NCBI RefSeq assembly: GCF_036245475.1
Contig: NZ_BTPM01000001.1
Coordinates: 124,001-188,000, forward strand
Direction of reading: 5' to 3'
DNA: 64,000 nt
DNA from: Vibrio sp. 10N
GTDB lineage: Bacteria > Pseudomonadota > Gammaproteobacteria > Enterobacterales > Vibrionaceae
The notes beneath the pieces were generated by a model, which was not told the origin of the DNA, did no database searches, and worked only from the letters and a program-made list of their open reading frames with translations. A program made the position numbers and the translations under genes. This document shows, piece after piece, positions 16,873-26,481 of this stretch. Position 1 is the stretch's first letter. The number at the start of each line of letters is the position of its first letter.

Positions 16873-17304
16873 ATGGAAAGTAAGATTCGTGCCGTCGGTA
16901 AGATGACTCAATTTGAAGAGCTTAGGCGTGATCAAATTGGCGCTCAGCTAGAGTCGATGCGTCATCAAAGTGAGCACTTAAGTCAGCAATTGGTGGCATT
17001 GTCGGAGCTCAAAGCGCGTAACTTTCATGGGGCGATCAAAACCTGCAGTGTCGGGTTGATGAATCTCAACTTAGCGGATCAAATGCTGCAAAAAATGCTC
17101 GTGCATCACCAACATGAGCAGGCGGTGATGGAAGCGCAGTGTCAGTCGGTACAAAAGCAGTTGCAACAAAAAGCGGCGCGAGTGCAAGGCTTAGAGCAGG
17201 TGCTAGAGCGCTGGAACAAAAAACAGAACTACGAAAAAGCCAAGCGTGAGCAAAAGCTTATCGAAGACATTATCAACGCCCGTTTCAAGCGCCGTGACCT
17301 GTAA
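16873..17304 (+). CDS. fliJ: Lateral flagellar export chaperone FliJ
   Basis: FliJ-like protein, 143 residues, almost entirely predicted helix with many Gln, Lys, Arg and Glu. FliJ forms an antiparallel coiled coil inserted into the FliI hexamer and contacts FlhA. Sequence conservation is low in this family, so the call rests on length, coiled-coil composition and position directly after fliI. AAGGAA (16859-16864) serves as ribosome binding site. It is the last flagellar gene on this side; core chromosome genes follow. Confidence 0.85.
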   Translation: MESKIRAVGKMTQFEELRRDQIGAQLESMRHQSEHLSQQLVALSELKARNFHGAIKTCSVGLMNLNLADQMLQKMLVHHQHEQAVMEAQCQSVQKQLQQKAARVQGLEQVLERWNKKQNYEKAKREQKLIEDIINARFKRRDL

Positions 17305-17308
17305 ATAT

Positions 17309-17324
17309 CTGGACATTTATCCAG
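17309..17324 (+). promoter_or_regulatory. Candidate LexA-like operator upstream of rmuC
   Basis: The palindrome CTGGACATTTATCCAG has the CTG-N10-CAG spacing of gammaproteobacterial LexA boxes, with G and C instead of T and A at the fourth and thirteenth positions. It abuts TATAAA (17325-17330), a possible -10, so it would sit over a promoter. It could instead be a weak terminator stem after fliJ. Confidence 0.35.
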
Positions 17325-17371
17325 TATAAATTACCATTAGCGTAAGAGTTTCGGCTGATGGCAAGCACACC

Positions 17372-18886
17372 ATGCAATGGATTATTGATAATCAAACCCT
17401 CCTACTTTCAATCACATCACTAGGCTCTGTGGTCGGTTTTTCTGCCGCCGCAGTACTGCATTTTAAATCTCGTCAGTTGCAAGCTTTGGCAGAGCACAAA
17501 GCGGAGTTAGAAGCCTCTGCACTAGAGCAGCAGATCGAGCGTCTGAAAACCGAATTACAAGAAGCGAAACAAGAGCTTGATGAGCTCGATGATGAGCGAG
17601 ATAAATCGGCGTTTGAACTCAAGCAAGCGCACGGTAAGGTGATGGCGGCGATGGAGAAGCTGCGCTATTTCGATGCGGTGAAGCAAGAGCGTCAGCAATA
17701 CGCCAGCGAGCTTGAGCAAGTGAAGCAGCAGCGTGCGCAATCGGAAGCTCAGTTACGTGAGCAGCTTGCTACCTATCAGCAGCAGCAACGCTCAGACAGT
17801 GAAAAGCTGGAGCTATTACAACAGTCGGAGCTGCGCTTAAAGGAGCAGTTTGAACGTCTCGCTAATCAGGTATTTGAAGCCAAAACCGCCAAAGTCGACG
17901 TGCAAAACCGCCAAAGCTTGGAAGGTATTTTAACCCCTCTCAAAGAGCAGCTTGAAGGCTTTAAAAAGCAAGTGAACGACAGCTTTAGCCAAGAAGCCAA
18001 AGAGCGCCATACCCTAGTGCATGAACTTAAGAACTTGCAGCGCCTGAACGATCAGATGACCAAAGAGGCGATGAACCTGACTCAGGCATTGAAAGGGGAC
18101 AACAAGCAGCAAGGCAACTGGGGTGAGGTGGTACTTGCTCGCGTACTTGCGGAATCGGGATTGCGTGAAGGCCATGAGTATCAAACTCAAGTGAGTCTGC
18201 AAAATGAAGCGGGCAAGCGTTATCAGCCTGATGTGATTGTTCACTTACCTCAAGAAAAGCAGGTGGTGATTGACTCGAAAATGGTGCTGGTGGCGTATGA
18301 ACGCTATTTCAACGCTGAAACTGATGCCGAGCGTGATCGCGCCCTAAGTGACCACTTACTGGCGCTGCGTAATCACATTCGTGGTTTGTCGCAAAAAGAT
18401 TACCATCAGCTTAAAGGTATTCGCTCGCTGGATTACGTACTGATGTTTATCCCGGTCGAGCCAGCGTTCCAAGTGGCGATTCAGGCTGACCCAAACTTGG
18501 TGAAAGAAGCGATGGAAAGCAACATCATTCTCGTCAGCCCAACCACACTGTTGGTGGCGCTGCGCACCATTGATAATCTATGGCGCAATGACCGACAAAA
18601 CCAAAATGCTCAGGTTATCGCTGACAAGGCCAGCAAGCTTTACGACAAATTAAGATTGTTTGTGGATGACATGGAAGGGCTTGGCGGCGCGCTTGATAAA
18701 GCTAACCAAAGCTACCAAGGTGCGATGAATAAGTTAGCCACGGGACGCGGCAATGCGATTCGTCAGGCAGAAAGCTTTAAACAGCTTGGCGTTGAGGTAA
18801 AACGCTCGATTTCTCCTTCGCTCACAGAAATCGCACAAAATGATGCACTGGTGGAAAGACAACCAGACATGGATAAAGTAAACTGA
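17372..18886 (+). CDS. rmuC: DNA recombination-limiting protein RmuC
   Basis: RmuC, 504 residues, is thought to be a membrane-anchored nuclease that limits recombination at inverted repeats. An N-terminal hydrophobic segment (about 9-30) is followed by a long coiled coil rich in Gln and Glu (about 40-200) and a PD-(D/E)XK-like core (YQPDVIVHLPQEKQVVIDSK, where VIDSK carries the final Asp and Lys). It lies in the order rmuC-ubiE-ubiJ-ubiB-tat known from E. coli. A possible LexA-type operator precedes it. Confidence 0.92.
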   Translation: MQWIIDNQTLLLSITSLGSVVGFSAAAVLHFKSRQLQALAEHKAELEASALEQQIERLKTELQEAKQELDELDDERDKSAFELKQAHGKVMAAMEKLRYFDAVKQERQQYASELEQVKQQRAQSEAQLREQLATYQQQQRSDSEKLELLQQSELRLKEQFERLANQVFEAKTAKVDVQNRQSLEGILTPLKEQLEGFKKQVNDSFSQEAKERHTLVHELKNLQRLNDQMTKEAMNLTQALKGDNKQQGNWGEVVLARVLAESGLREGHEYQTQVSLQNEAGKRYQPDVIVHLPQEKQVVIDSKMVLVAYERYFNAETDAERDRALSDHLLALRNHIRGLSQKDYHQLKGIRSLDYVLMFIPVEPAFQVAIQADPNLVKEAMESNIILVSPTTLLVALRTIDNLWRNDRQNQNAQVIADKASKLYDKLRLFVDDMEGLGGALDKANQSYQGAMNKLATGRGNAIRQAESFKQLGVEVKRSISPSLTEIAQNDALVERQPDMDKVN

Positions 18887-18931
18887 CCGCTTGCGGCGAC
18901 AGAGACGTAACGCTGCCCAAGAGGAAGAATA

Positions 18932-19714
18932 ATGACGGAAAGTACTGTGCAATCGAATCAGCTAAATCAACAAGACGACACCACGCACTTCGGCTTTGAA
19001 ACAGTCGCGAAACAAGAAAAAGTGACGCGCGTTGCGGAAGTGTTCCACTCGGTAGCGGCGAAATACGACATCATGAACGACCTAATGTCGGGCGGTGTTC
19101 ACCGTTTATGGAAACGCTTCACTATTGATTGCAGTGGTGCAAGACCGGGTCAGCGCATTCTTGACCTAGGTGGTGGTACGGGTGATTTGACGGCAAAGTT
19201 CTCTCGTATCGTTGGCGACAAAGGCCATGTGGTACTCGCTGATATCAACAACTCAATGCTTAATGTGGGTCGCGACAAGCTGCGTGATACTGGCATTGTT
19301 GGTAATGTACATTACGTGCAAGCGAATGCTGAAGAGCTACCATTCCCAGACAATTACTTCGACTGTATTACTATCAGCTTTTGCCTACGCAATGTCACGG
19401 ACAAAGACAAAGCTCTGCGCTCTATGTTCCGTGTATTGAAACCGGGCGGTCGTCTGTTGGTGTTGGAGTTCTCCAAACCTATTCTCGAGCCACTGTCAAA
19501 AGTGTATGACGCATACTCGTTCCACTTGCTGCCTAAAATGGGTGAACTGGTGGCGAACGATGCGGAAAGCTACCGCTACCTTGCTGAGTCAATTCGCATG
19601 CACCCAGACCAAGATACTCTGGAAGGCATGATGCAAGACGCAGGCTTTGAGCAAACCAAATACTACAACCTGACCGGTGGCATTGTTGCCCTGCACCGTG
19701 GATACAAATTCTAA
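18932..19714 (+). CDS. ubiE: Ubiquinone/menaquinone C-methyltransferase UbiE
   Basis: UbiE, 260 residues, is the SAM-dependent C-methyltransferase of ubiquinone (demethoxy intermediate) and menaquinone synthesis. The SAM-binding motif [16 protein letters not shown] is present, as is the family signature [19 protein letters not shown] near the N-terminus and [17 protein letters not shown]. The ATG follows GAGGAAGA at good spacing. The gene starts the ubiE-ubiJ-ubiB cluster. Confidence 0.96.
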   Translation: MTESTVQSNQLNQQDDTTHFGFETVAKQEKVTRVAEVFHSVAAKYDIMNDLMSGGVHRLWKRFTIDCSGARPGQRILDLGGGTGDLTAKFSRIVGDKGHVVLADINNSMLNVGRDKLRDTGIVGNVHYVQANAEELPFPDNYFDCITISFCLRNVTDKDKALRSMFRVLKPGGRLLVLEFSKPILEPLSKVYDAYSFHLLPKMGELVANDAESYRYLAESIRMHPDQDTLEGMMQDAGFEQTKYYNLTGGIVALHRGYKF

Positions 19715-19724
19715 GGATTGAGTC

Positions 19725-20360
19725 ATGCCATTTGACCCATTAGTGACCGCGGTAGTGGAAACCACGCTTAATACGCTGATCAACGACGATGATGCATTGG
19801 TCAGTCGTGTCACTCGCCTAAAAGGTCAGGTGATCCAAGTTCACCTGCGTGAGTTCAATAAGTCACTGACGTTTGTGTTCAGCCATCAATTGGACGTGCT
19901 TGCCAATTATGAGGGTGAGCCAAACTGTTACCTATCACTCAATCTTTCTGTGCTCCCAGAGCTCAAAGATCAAGCCAACATCACTAAGCTGATTAAGCAA
20001 GATAAGCTAGAGCTGGAGGGTGATATCCAGTTGGCGCAGAAGTTCTCCGCGCTGCTGACAGATTGTAAGCCGGATATCGAAGAGTGGTTATCGCGTGTGA
20101 CCGGTGATGTGGTTGCGCATACTGCCGTTCAAGGGGCGAAAAACCTGTTTGGTTTTATCGCGTCACAGGCGGCAAAACATCAAGATCACTTTGGTCAGGT
20201 GCTGACCGAAGAGTGGAAGATTGCCCCGCCACCATTGGCGATTGCTGCATTCTGTGACGATGTTGACGAGGTGCGCAGCCAAGCTGAGCGACTGAATGCT
20301 CGTCTCGATGCGCTGCTAGAAGCCGCGAGCAATGACAATGCCGACTCGGAGCGTGTATGA
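19725..20360 (+). CDS. ubiJ: Ubiquinone biosynthesis accessory factor UbiJ
   Basis: UbiJ, 211 residues, is a lipid-binding helper of the cytosolic Ubi complex. The N-terminal part has an SCP2-like sterol-carrier fold ([37 protein letters not shown]), and the C-terminal end is helical and acidic. It lies 10 bp after ubiE and overlaps ubiB by 4 bp. Confidence 0.92.
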   Translation: MPFDPLVTAVVETTLNTLINDDDALVSRVTRLKGQVIQVHLREFNKSLTFVFSHQLDVLANYEGEPNCYLSLNLSVLPELKDQANITKLIKQDKLELEGDIQLAQKFSALLTDCKPDIEEWLSRVTGDVVAHTAVQGAKNLFGFIASQAAKHQDHFGQVLTEEWKIAPPPLAIAAFCDDVDEVRSQAERLNARLDALLEAASNDNADSERV

Positions 20361-21991
20361 CTCCGAGTGAAATAAAACGTCTTTACCATATCATCAAGGT
20401 ACAGCTGGAGTATGGCCTTGACGAACTGATGCCAACGCATCAATTGACCAAGGCGCCACTGCTGGCCCGACGTTCGCTGTTTTGGATGAAGAACAAGCAT
20501 CCAGAGAAGCCGTTGGGTGAGCGCCTGCGTTTGGCGCTGCAAGAGCTCGGTCCGGTGTGGATCAAGTTTGGTCAGATGATGTCGACGCGTCGCGATCTTT
20601 TCCCACCACACATCGCTGACCAGCTGGCGCTACTGCAAGACCAAGTCTCTCCGTTTGACGGTGAGCTGGCGAAGTCGCAAATGGAGCTGGCACTCGGTGG
20701 CCCGATTGAAAACTGGTTCGACGATTTTGATATCAAGCCATTGGCGTCTGCATCGATTGCACAGGTGCATACCGCCAAACTGAAATCCACCGGTCAAGAG
20801 GTGGTACTTAAGGTCATCCGCCCGGATATTCGTCCGGTGATCGATGCCGACCTAAAACTCATGTATCGCATGGCACGTATTGTGTCAAAAGCGCTGCCAG
20901 ACGCTCGTAGATTGAAACCGGTCGAGGTGGTTCGCGAGTATGAAAAGACCTTGCTTGATGAGCTCGATCTGCGCCGAGAGGCGGCCAACGCAATTCAGCT
21001 GCGCCGTAATTTCGAAGGCAGCGAAGAGCTGTATGTGCCAGAAGTGCTTCCAGATTTTAGCAGCGAAAGCTTGATGGTTTCTGAGCGCATCTATGGTATT
21101 CAGGTTTCCGATATCCCGACACTAGAAGCCAATGGCACCAACATGAAGCTACTGGCTGAACGCGGTGTGAGCGTGTTCTTTACCCAGGTATTTCGCGATA
21201 GCTTCTTCCATGCAGACATGCATCCGGGCAACGTATTTGTTAGCTATGATCACCCAGAGAATCCACTTTGGATTGGTCTCGATTGTGGCATTGTGGGCAC
21301 GCTTAACAGCGAAGATAAACGCTACCTAGCGGAGAACTTCCTGGCATTCTTCAATCGTGACTATCGTAAAGTCGCTGAGCTTCATGTGGATTCTGGTTGG
21401 GTGCCACGCGATACCAATGTCGACGAGTTTGAGTTTGCGATTCGTATGGTGTGTGAGCCGATTTTTGCTAAGCCACTGTGTGAAATTTCCTTTGGTCATG
21501 TGCTACTGAACCTTTTCAATACCGCGCGCCGTTTCAATATGGAAGTGCAGCCGCAGCTGGTATTGCTGCAGAAGACTTTGCTCTATGTTGAGGGACTAGG
21601 CAGACAGCTTTATCCACAGCTAGACTTATGGGAGACAGCGAAGCCGTTTCTCGAAAACTGGATGATGAATCAAGTTGGGCCACAGGCGGTGATTAACGGT
21701 ATCAAAGATCGCGCACCGTTTTGGGCAGAAAAATTGCCGGAACTTCCTGAGTTGCTGTACGATAGCCTGAAACAAGGTAAAGCTATGAATCAACGCATGG
21801 ATACCTTGTACCAAGGATACCGTGAAACAAAACGGCAACATGGAACCGGTAAATTTTTGTTTGGCGTTGGCGCAACTTTAATCGTATGCTCCGCCATATT
21901 ACTTGAAGGACCTTATGAGCAGCTGTCAGTGATTTCTGGCGTTGCTGGTATCACATTTTGGTTGTTCAGTTGGCGTACTTACAGGCGTTAA
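20357..21991 (+). CDS. ubiB: Ubiquinone biosynthesis atypical kinase UbiB
   Basis: UbiB, 544 residues, belongs to the ADCK/UbiB family of atypical protein-kinase-like ATPases that support ubiquinone synthesis. The KxGQ motif ([17 protein letters not shown]), the Ala-rich loop that replaces the glycine loop ([10 protein letters not shown]) and HADMHPGN in the catalytic loop are all present. Two hydrophobic segments close the C-terminus ([20 protein letters not shown] and [10 protein letters not shown]). The start overlaps ubiJ. Confidence 0.96.
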   Translation: MTPSEIKRLYHIIKVQLEYGLDELMPTHQLTKAPLLARRSLFWMKNKHPEKPLGERLRLALQELGPVWIKFGQMMSTRRDLFPPHIADQLALLQDQVSPFDGELAKSQMELALGGPIENWFDDFDIKPLASASIAQVHTAKLKSTGQEVVLKVIRPDIRPVIDADLKLMYRMARIVSKALPDARRLKPVEVVREYEKTLLDELDLRREAANAIQLRRNFEGSEELYVPEVLPDFSSESLMVSERIYGIQVSDIPTLEANGTNMKLLAERGVSVFFTQVFRDSFFHADMHPGNVFVSYDHPENPLWIGLDCGIVGTLNSEDKRYLAENFLAFFNRDYRKVAELHVDSGWVPRDTNVDEFEFAIRMVCEPIFAKPLCEISFGHVLLNLFNTARRFNMEVQPQLVLLQKTLLYVEGLGRQLYPQLDLWETAKPFLENWMMNQVGPQAVINGIKDRAPFWAEKLPELPELLYDSLKQGKAMNQRMDTLYQGYRETKRQHGTGKFLFGVGATLIVCSAILLEGPYEQLSVISGVAGITFWLFSWRTYRR

Positions 21992-22046
21992 GCGATAAAC
22001 TCGTATTAAATCATTTGTTTGTTAATCAAGACCCGAGGTAGAAAGA

Positions 22047-22298
22047 ATGGGCGGTATTAGTATTTGGCAACTTCTTATCATTGCAGTGATTGTGATTCTG
22101 CTATTTGGAACCAAGAAACTGCGTGGTATTGGCGGCGACCTAGGTGGTGCTGTAAAAGGCTTTAAGAAAGCCATGAGCGAAGATGAGCCAACGGCAAAAA
22201 AATCTGACGACAAAGATGCAGATTTTGAACCAAAGAACATTGAGCAACAAAAAACAGACGCTTCGACTGAAACAAAGAAAGATAAAGAGCAGGCATAA
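22047..22298 (+). CDS. tatA: Twin-arginine translocase subunit TatA
   Basis: TatA, 83 residues, polymerises to form the passage for folded proteins with twin-arginine signals. A single N-terminal membrane helix (about 6-20), the FGTKKLR hinge, an amphipathic helix ([16 protein letters not shown]) and a charged tail are all visible. It begins the tatABC operon 55 bp after ubiB; an AGGTAGAAAG site precedes the ATG. Confidence 0.95.
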   Translation: MGGISIWQLLIIAVIVILLFGTKKLRGIGGDLGGAVKGFKKAMSEDEPTAKKSDDKDADFEPKNIEQQKTDASTETKKDKEQA

Positions 22299-22301
22299 TT
22301 C

Positions 22302-22706
22302 GTGTTTGATATCGGTTTTTGGGAACTGGTACTCATCTCTGTAGTTGGTTTGGTAGTTCTGGGACCAGAGCGCCTACCAACGGCTATCCGAAGTGTTTCT
22401 CGTTTTATCAGCTCAGCAAAAGCGATGGCGAACAACGTCAAAGACGAGCTGTCGCATGAGCTTAAAGTTCAAGAGCTTCAAGAGAACCTGCGAAAAGCTG
22501 AGAAAATGGGCATGGAAGACCTCTCGCCTGAGCTGAAAAGTTCGGTGGAAGAATTGAAGCAGGCTGCTAGAGACGTTACGCGTCCGTACGCAAGCGATAA
22601 AGCGAAAGAGGCAGACCCTGAATCTCGTCCGCAAGAGACGAGCCATTCAGAATCTGCCAAGCCTGCTGAGAATGAGTCTCCAGAAAAAGATCTGAACAAG
22701 GGCTGA
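22302..22706 (+). CDS. tatB: Twin-arginine translocase subunit TatB
   Basis: TatB, 134 residues, part of the TatBC receptor for twin-arginine signal peptides. The N-terminal helix with GPERLP hinge ([16 protein letters not shown]) and a long amphipathic helix ([20 protein letters not shown]) are typical. It starts at a GTG 3 bp after tatA. Its stop codon lies inside a strong hairpin (22695-22721) that may reduce expression of tatC. Confidence 0.94.
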   Translation: MFDIGFWELVLISVVGLVVLGPERLPTAIRSVSRFISSAKAMANNVKDELSHELKVQELQENLRKAEKMGMEDLSPELKSSVEELKQAARDVTRPYASDKAKEADPESRPQETSHSESAKPAENESPEKDLNKG

Positions 22707-22721
22707 TTATCAGCCCTTGTT
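22695..22721 (+). terminator. Hairpin over the tatB stop codon, possible attenuator
   Basis: The perfect 12-bp stem AACAAGGGCTGA / TCAGCCCTTGTT has a 3-nt loop and includes the tatB stop codon. The T tract after it is weak (TGTATGT), so it is either a partial terminator or an RNA-stabilising stem between tatAB and tatC. Confidence 0.55.
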
Positions 22722-22789
22722 TGTATGTATGTCGAACGTGGGTCGGTGGTTAACTTGCCGACCGTCACGGTATTTTATTCGAGGTTTTC

Positions 22790-23539
22790 ATGTCTTCCGT
22801 CGAACAGACACAGCCTTTGATTAGCCATTTGCTAGAGCTGCGTAACCGACTGCTGCGTGCCATTGTCGCGGTGTTGGTGGTGTTCTTAGCGTTGGTGTAT
22901 TTCTCTGGCAACATTTACGACTTTGTTTCTAAACCTTTGGTAGAGAGGCTGCCAGAGGGCGCGACAATGATCGCCACCGATGTCGCATCACCATTCTTTA
23001 CCCCGCTTAAACTGACTCTAATTTCGTCGGTTTTCGTTGCAGTGCCTTACATTCTTTATCAGGTTTGGGCGTTTGTAGCCCCCGGCTTGTACAAGCATGA
23101 GAAAAAACTGATCATGCCGCTGATGTTCTCGAGCTCATTGCTGTTTTATTGTGGCGTGGCGTTCGCTTACTTTGTGGTATTCCCGTTGGTATTTGGCTTT
23201 TTCACCGCCATATCGTTGGGTGGGGTGGAGTTCGCGACTGATATCGCGAGTTATCTCGATTTCGTGCTAGCGCTGTTTCTAGCGTTTGGTATTGCATTTG
23301 AAGTGCCGGTCGCGATTATTTTGCTGTGCTGGACCGGGGCAACCGATGTAGAAAGTTTAAAACAAAAGCGTCCTTACATTGTGGTCGGCGCATTTATCGT
23401 GGGTATGCTACTCACACCGCCAGACATGATTTCACAAACCTTACTGGCTATTCCTATGTGTTTGCTGTTTGAGGTTGGCTTGTTCTTTGCGCGTTTCTAT
23501 ACGCGTAAGGATGATGTTGAAGAGACAGAACAAGAGTAA
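22790..23539 (+). CDS. tatC: Twin-arginine translocase subunit TatC
   Basis: TatC, 249 residues, is the six-helix membrane protein that recognises twin-arginine signals. The N-terminal [16 protein letters not shown] and the loop motif [16 protein letters not shown] are characteristic, and [20 protein letters not shown] lies near the end. Start codon ATG follows GAGG by 6 bp. The gap of 83 bp from tatB and the hairpin between them suggest adjusted TatC levels. Confidence 0.96.
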   Translation: MSSVEQTQPLISHLLELRNRLLRAIVAVLVVFLALVYFSGNIYDFVSKPLVERLPEGATMIATDVASPFFTPLKLTLISSVFVAVPYILYQVWAFVAPGLYKHEKKLIMPLMFSSSLLFYCGVAFAYFVVFPLVFGFFTAISLGGVEFATDIASYLDFVLALFLAFGIAFEVPVAIILLCWTGATDVESLKQKRPYIVVGAFIVGMLLTPPDMISQTLLAIPMCLLFEVGLFFARFYTRKDDVEETEQE

Positions 23540-23573
23540 GTTTGCAAGCTTTTGATGACATCAACATGATGAT

Positions 23574-23601
23574 AAAAATAGCGGTCTAGGCCGCTATTTT
23601 T
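23574..23601. terminator. Bidirectional terminator after tatC
   Basis: The stem AAAAATAGCGG / CCGCTATTTTT (23574-23584 with 23591-23601) has a six-base loop and T-rich flanks on both strands. It closes tatABC on the plus strand and the micro-gene on the minus strand. Confidence 0.85.
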
Positions 23602-23631
23602 GTATTTGTTGGTTAAGAGCCAAGTGGTGAG

Positions 23632-23748
23632 TTAGCGGATTTTCAGTACGTAACCGCAATGTGAACATACATACACTTCTTTGATGCCCATGACTTTTTG
23701 CCAAAACGTGCGGTGTTGACGCTGCAGTAGATTTCCATGTTGGCACAT
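23632..23748 (-). CDS. 38-residue zinc-ribbon-like protein
   Basis: A small frame encodes 38 residues starting MCQHGNLLQRQHRTFWQKVM and ending CSHCGYVLKIR. Two potential metal-ligand pairs (C2-x-H4 and C28-x2-C31, the latter in a CSHCGY knuckle) suggest a zinc ribbon. A strong ribosome binding site GGAGG lies 5 bp before this ATG, which is why I chose it over an upstream ATG at 23823. It has its own space between tatC and tatD with a terminator downstream. No family name is known to me. It could be a nucleic-acid-binding or redox-sensing microprotein; function is unknown. Confidence 0.65.
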   Translation of the reverse strand: MCQHGNLLQRQHRTFWQKVMGIKEVYVCSHCGYVLKIR

Positions 23749-23901
23749 ACCGACCTCCGAGATAAATGTGCGTGACCCCTGCCACACTTCCTTTGTCTGC
23801 AGTGGCATATAAACATGCCGCATATTCTACGTTAACTTGAGGTTATCGGGTGTACACTAAACTCGATCTTGATCACGAAATGAGCGATAAACAATACAAA
23901 A

Positions 23902-24663
23902 TCACAATGAAAACAGTGATTTTGCATTGTTTGTTGTTACTTGTGCCACTTCTTTAGTACTTAGCTGTCTGAGGTCTGCTATGCGCTTTAGCACGAGCTC
24001 GGTGTAGGCTGGTTCATTGCGTTTACCGCGATGAGGCACTGGTGCTAGATACGGGCAGTCAGTTTCTAGAATCACTTTGCTCAAATCCAATTCAGGGATC
24101 ACTTTGTCCATGCCTGAGTTCTTAAAGGTCGAGACGCCACCAAGGCCGAGATGAAAGCCAAGGTCGTTGATCGCTTTGGCTTCTTCAACCGTGCCGCCAA
24201 AGCAGTGGAATACGCCGCGCAGCTCACCATTTTGTTCTAATTTCAGTAACGTTAATGTTTCTTCAATCGAATCTCTAGTGTGGATCACTACCGGTAAGTT
24301 CATCTCTTTGGCCCAGTTAAGCTGAGTGATGAAGGCTCGTTCTTGTTCTTTGCGGTAGGTTTTATCCCAGTATAAATCGATACCAATCTCACCCACGGCG
24401 ATGAAGTTGTGCTTGTCGAACCAGGAGTGAATGGTGCTGAGCGTCTGATCGACATCGGCATCCACATAACATGGATGCAGGCCCATCATCGAGCGACAGA
24501 CCTGTGGGTAGGCGGCTTCAGTGGCGAGCATAGGTTCAATTGAATCAAGATCGATGTTCGGTAGCAAAATGTGCTCAATACCTGCATCGAGGGCGCGCTG
24601 TACCACTTCATCGCGGTCTTGGTCGAATTCGGCGGCGTAAATATGGGCGTGTGTATCTATCAT
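23902..24663 (-). CDS. tatD: TatD-family metal-dependent deoxyribonuclease
   Basis: TatD, 253 residues, is a metal-dependent DNase of the amidohydrolase fold with a proposed role in DNA repair. The metal-binding residues are visible: DTHAHI at the N-terminus, GEIGIDLYW, VIHTRDS, FHCFGG and LETDCPYLAP. It stands apart from tatABC, in the opposite direction, and diverges from hemB. The C-terminus (SLFSL) is encoded inside an imperfect inverted repeat (CAAAATCAC / GTGATTTTG, 23897-23925), which could serve as a weak terminator. Confidence 0.94.
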   Translation of the reverse strand: MIDTHAHIYAAEFDQDRDEVVQRALDAGIEHILLPNIDLDSIEPMLATEAAYPQVCRSMMGLHPCYVDADVDQTLSTIHSWFDKHNFIAVGEIGIDLYWDKTYRKEQERAFITQLNWAKEMNLPVVIHTRDSIEETLTLLKLEQNGELRGVFHCFGGTVEEAKAINDLGFHLGLGGVSTFKNSGMDKVIPELDLSKVILETDCPYLAPVPHRGKRNEPAYTELVLKRIADLRQLSTKEVAQVTTNNAKSLFSL

Positions 24664-24741
24664 GACAAACTAAATCTGGTGAGTAATAAACCCAGTATAT
24701 CGCTTGTGGTTTAGCATTTTCCAATTTTACTACTAGCATGA

Positions 24742-25818
<1,077 letters not shown>

Positions 25819-25835
25819 TAGACAATGTTTGAGCG

Positions 25836-25861
25836 AAAGCCGGCGTCATGCCGGCTTTTTT
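25836..25861 (+). terminator. Terminator of hemB
   Basis: The stem AAAGCCGGC / GCCGGCTTT with a short loop is followed by a run of T. It ends the hemB transcript 18 bp after the stop. Confidence 0.9.
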
Positions 25862-25900
25862 GATCGTAAAAATTAAATGATAAATATTCTCAATTAGTGG

Positions 25901-25931
25901 TTGACGCATTAAATGAGAATGATTACTATTA
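25901..25931 (+). promoter_or_regulatory. RyhB promoter with overlapping Fur box
   Basis: TTGACG (25901-25906), a 17-bp spacer and TACTAT (25924-25929) form a good sigma-70 promoter. A Fur-type inverted repeat (TGAGAATGATTACTA, core about 25914-25928) covers the spacer and the -10. Iron-loaded Fur would therefore block RNA polymerase directly. Confidence 0.85.
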
Positions 25932-25935
25932 ACTC

Positions 25936-26127
25936 GTCTTGAGGGGAAAGGTTAAGCAATTACCCGCTGTATGGCTGAGGTTGCTGGCTCGACCGGTTCT
26001 TTTTTGACACGACATTGCTCACATTGCTTCCAGTGTATTTATAGCTTTTGGTTGGTTAGCCGTACTCGTTTGACGAGATAGCCTCCTCCTATTATTGCTA
26101 GGCGACACCTTTGGTGTCGCTTTTTTT
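25936..26127 (+). ncRNA. ryhB: Iron-responsive small RNA RyhB
   Basis: The transcript from the Fur-controlled promoter to the terminator stem GCGACACC / GGTGTCGC (26102-26120) is about 190 nt. It contains CACGACATTGCTCACATTG (from 26008) and the following CTTCCAGT, the conserved pairing core of enterobacterial RyhB. RyhB acts with Hfq to repress mRNAs of iron-using proteins when iron is low. The Vibrio form is about twice as long as the 90-nt E. coli RNA, as here. Placement beside hemB is consistent with Vibrio. The 5' end is inferred from the promoter. Confidence 0.93.
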
Positions 26128-26151
26128 CTATCTACTCTTTGCAGATTAATT

Positions 26152-26355
26152 GCACACTCTGACTAGAATATAATCCTATCGCTGTCATTAAACGCAAAAT
26201 TGGGTTTTCCACATGGCATGATCCAAGAAGGATCATGGAAGGGGTGGGGGATCTGATATTTAATGCTTTAATTACAGTGCCTTATATTTGTTTTTTGATA
26301 ACCTTGAATAACTTTATCATTTGTTAAAACAACTCTATAAACAGATTTATCCACA
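26152..26355 (+). promoter_or_regulatory. polA upstream region with DnaA boxes
   Basis: A TATAAT at 26169-26174 has a poor -35 and may be a polA promoter about 300 bp upstream of the start. Further down are TTTTCCACA (26205-26213, one mismatch), a hairpin CATGATCC-AAGAA-GGATCATG (26217-26237) and a perfect DnaA box TTATCCACA (26347-26355). I recall that E. coli polA is reported to respond to DnaA. No ORF in this stretch looks coding. Confidence 0.5.
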
Positions 26356-26481
26356 GGCTGGGGGATGCGAGAGCGCAGTTTAATTTGGTAACTGTGTATA
26401 TAGACAGTGAAAGAGCGTAGCATCGCGCTGCGAGTCATGGCATCCTTATAGATCACTACCAAAAATTTTGGACAACTAAAC

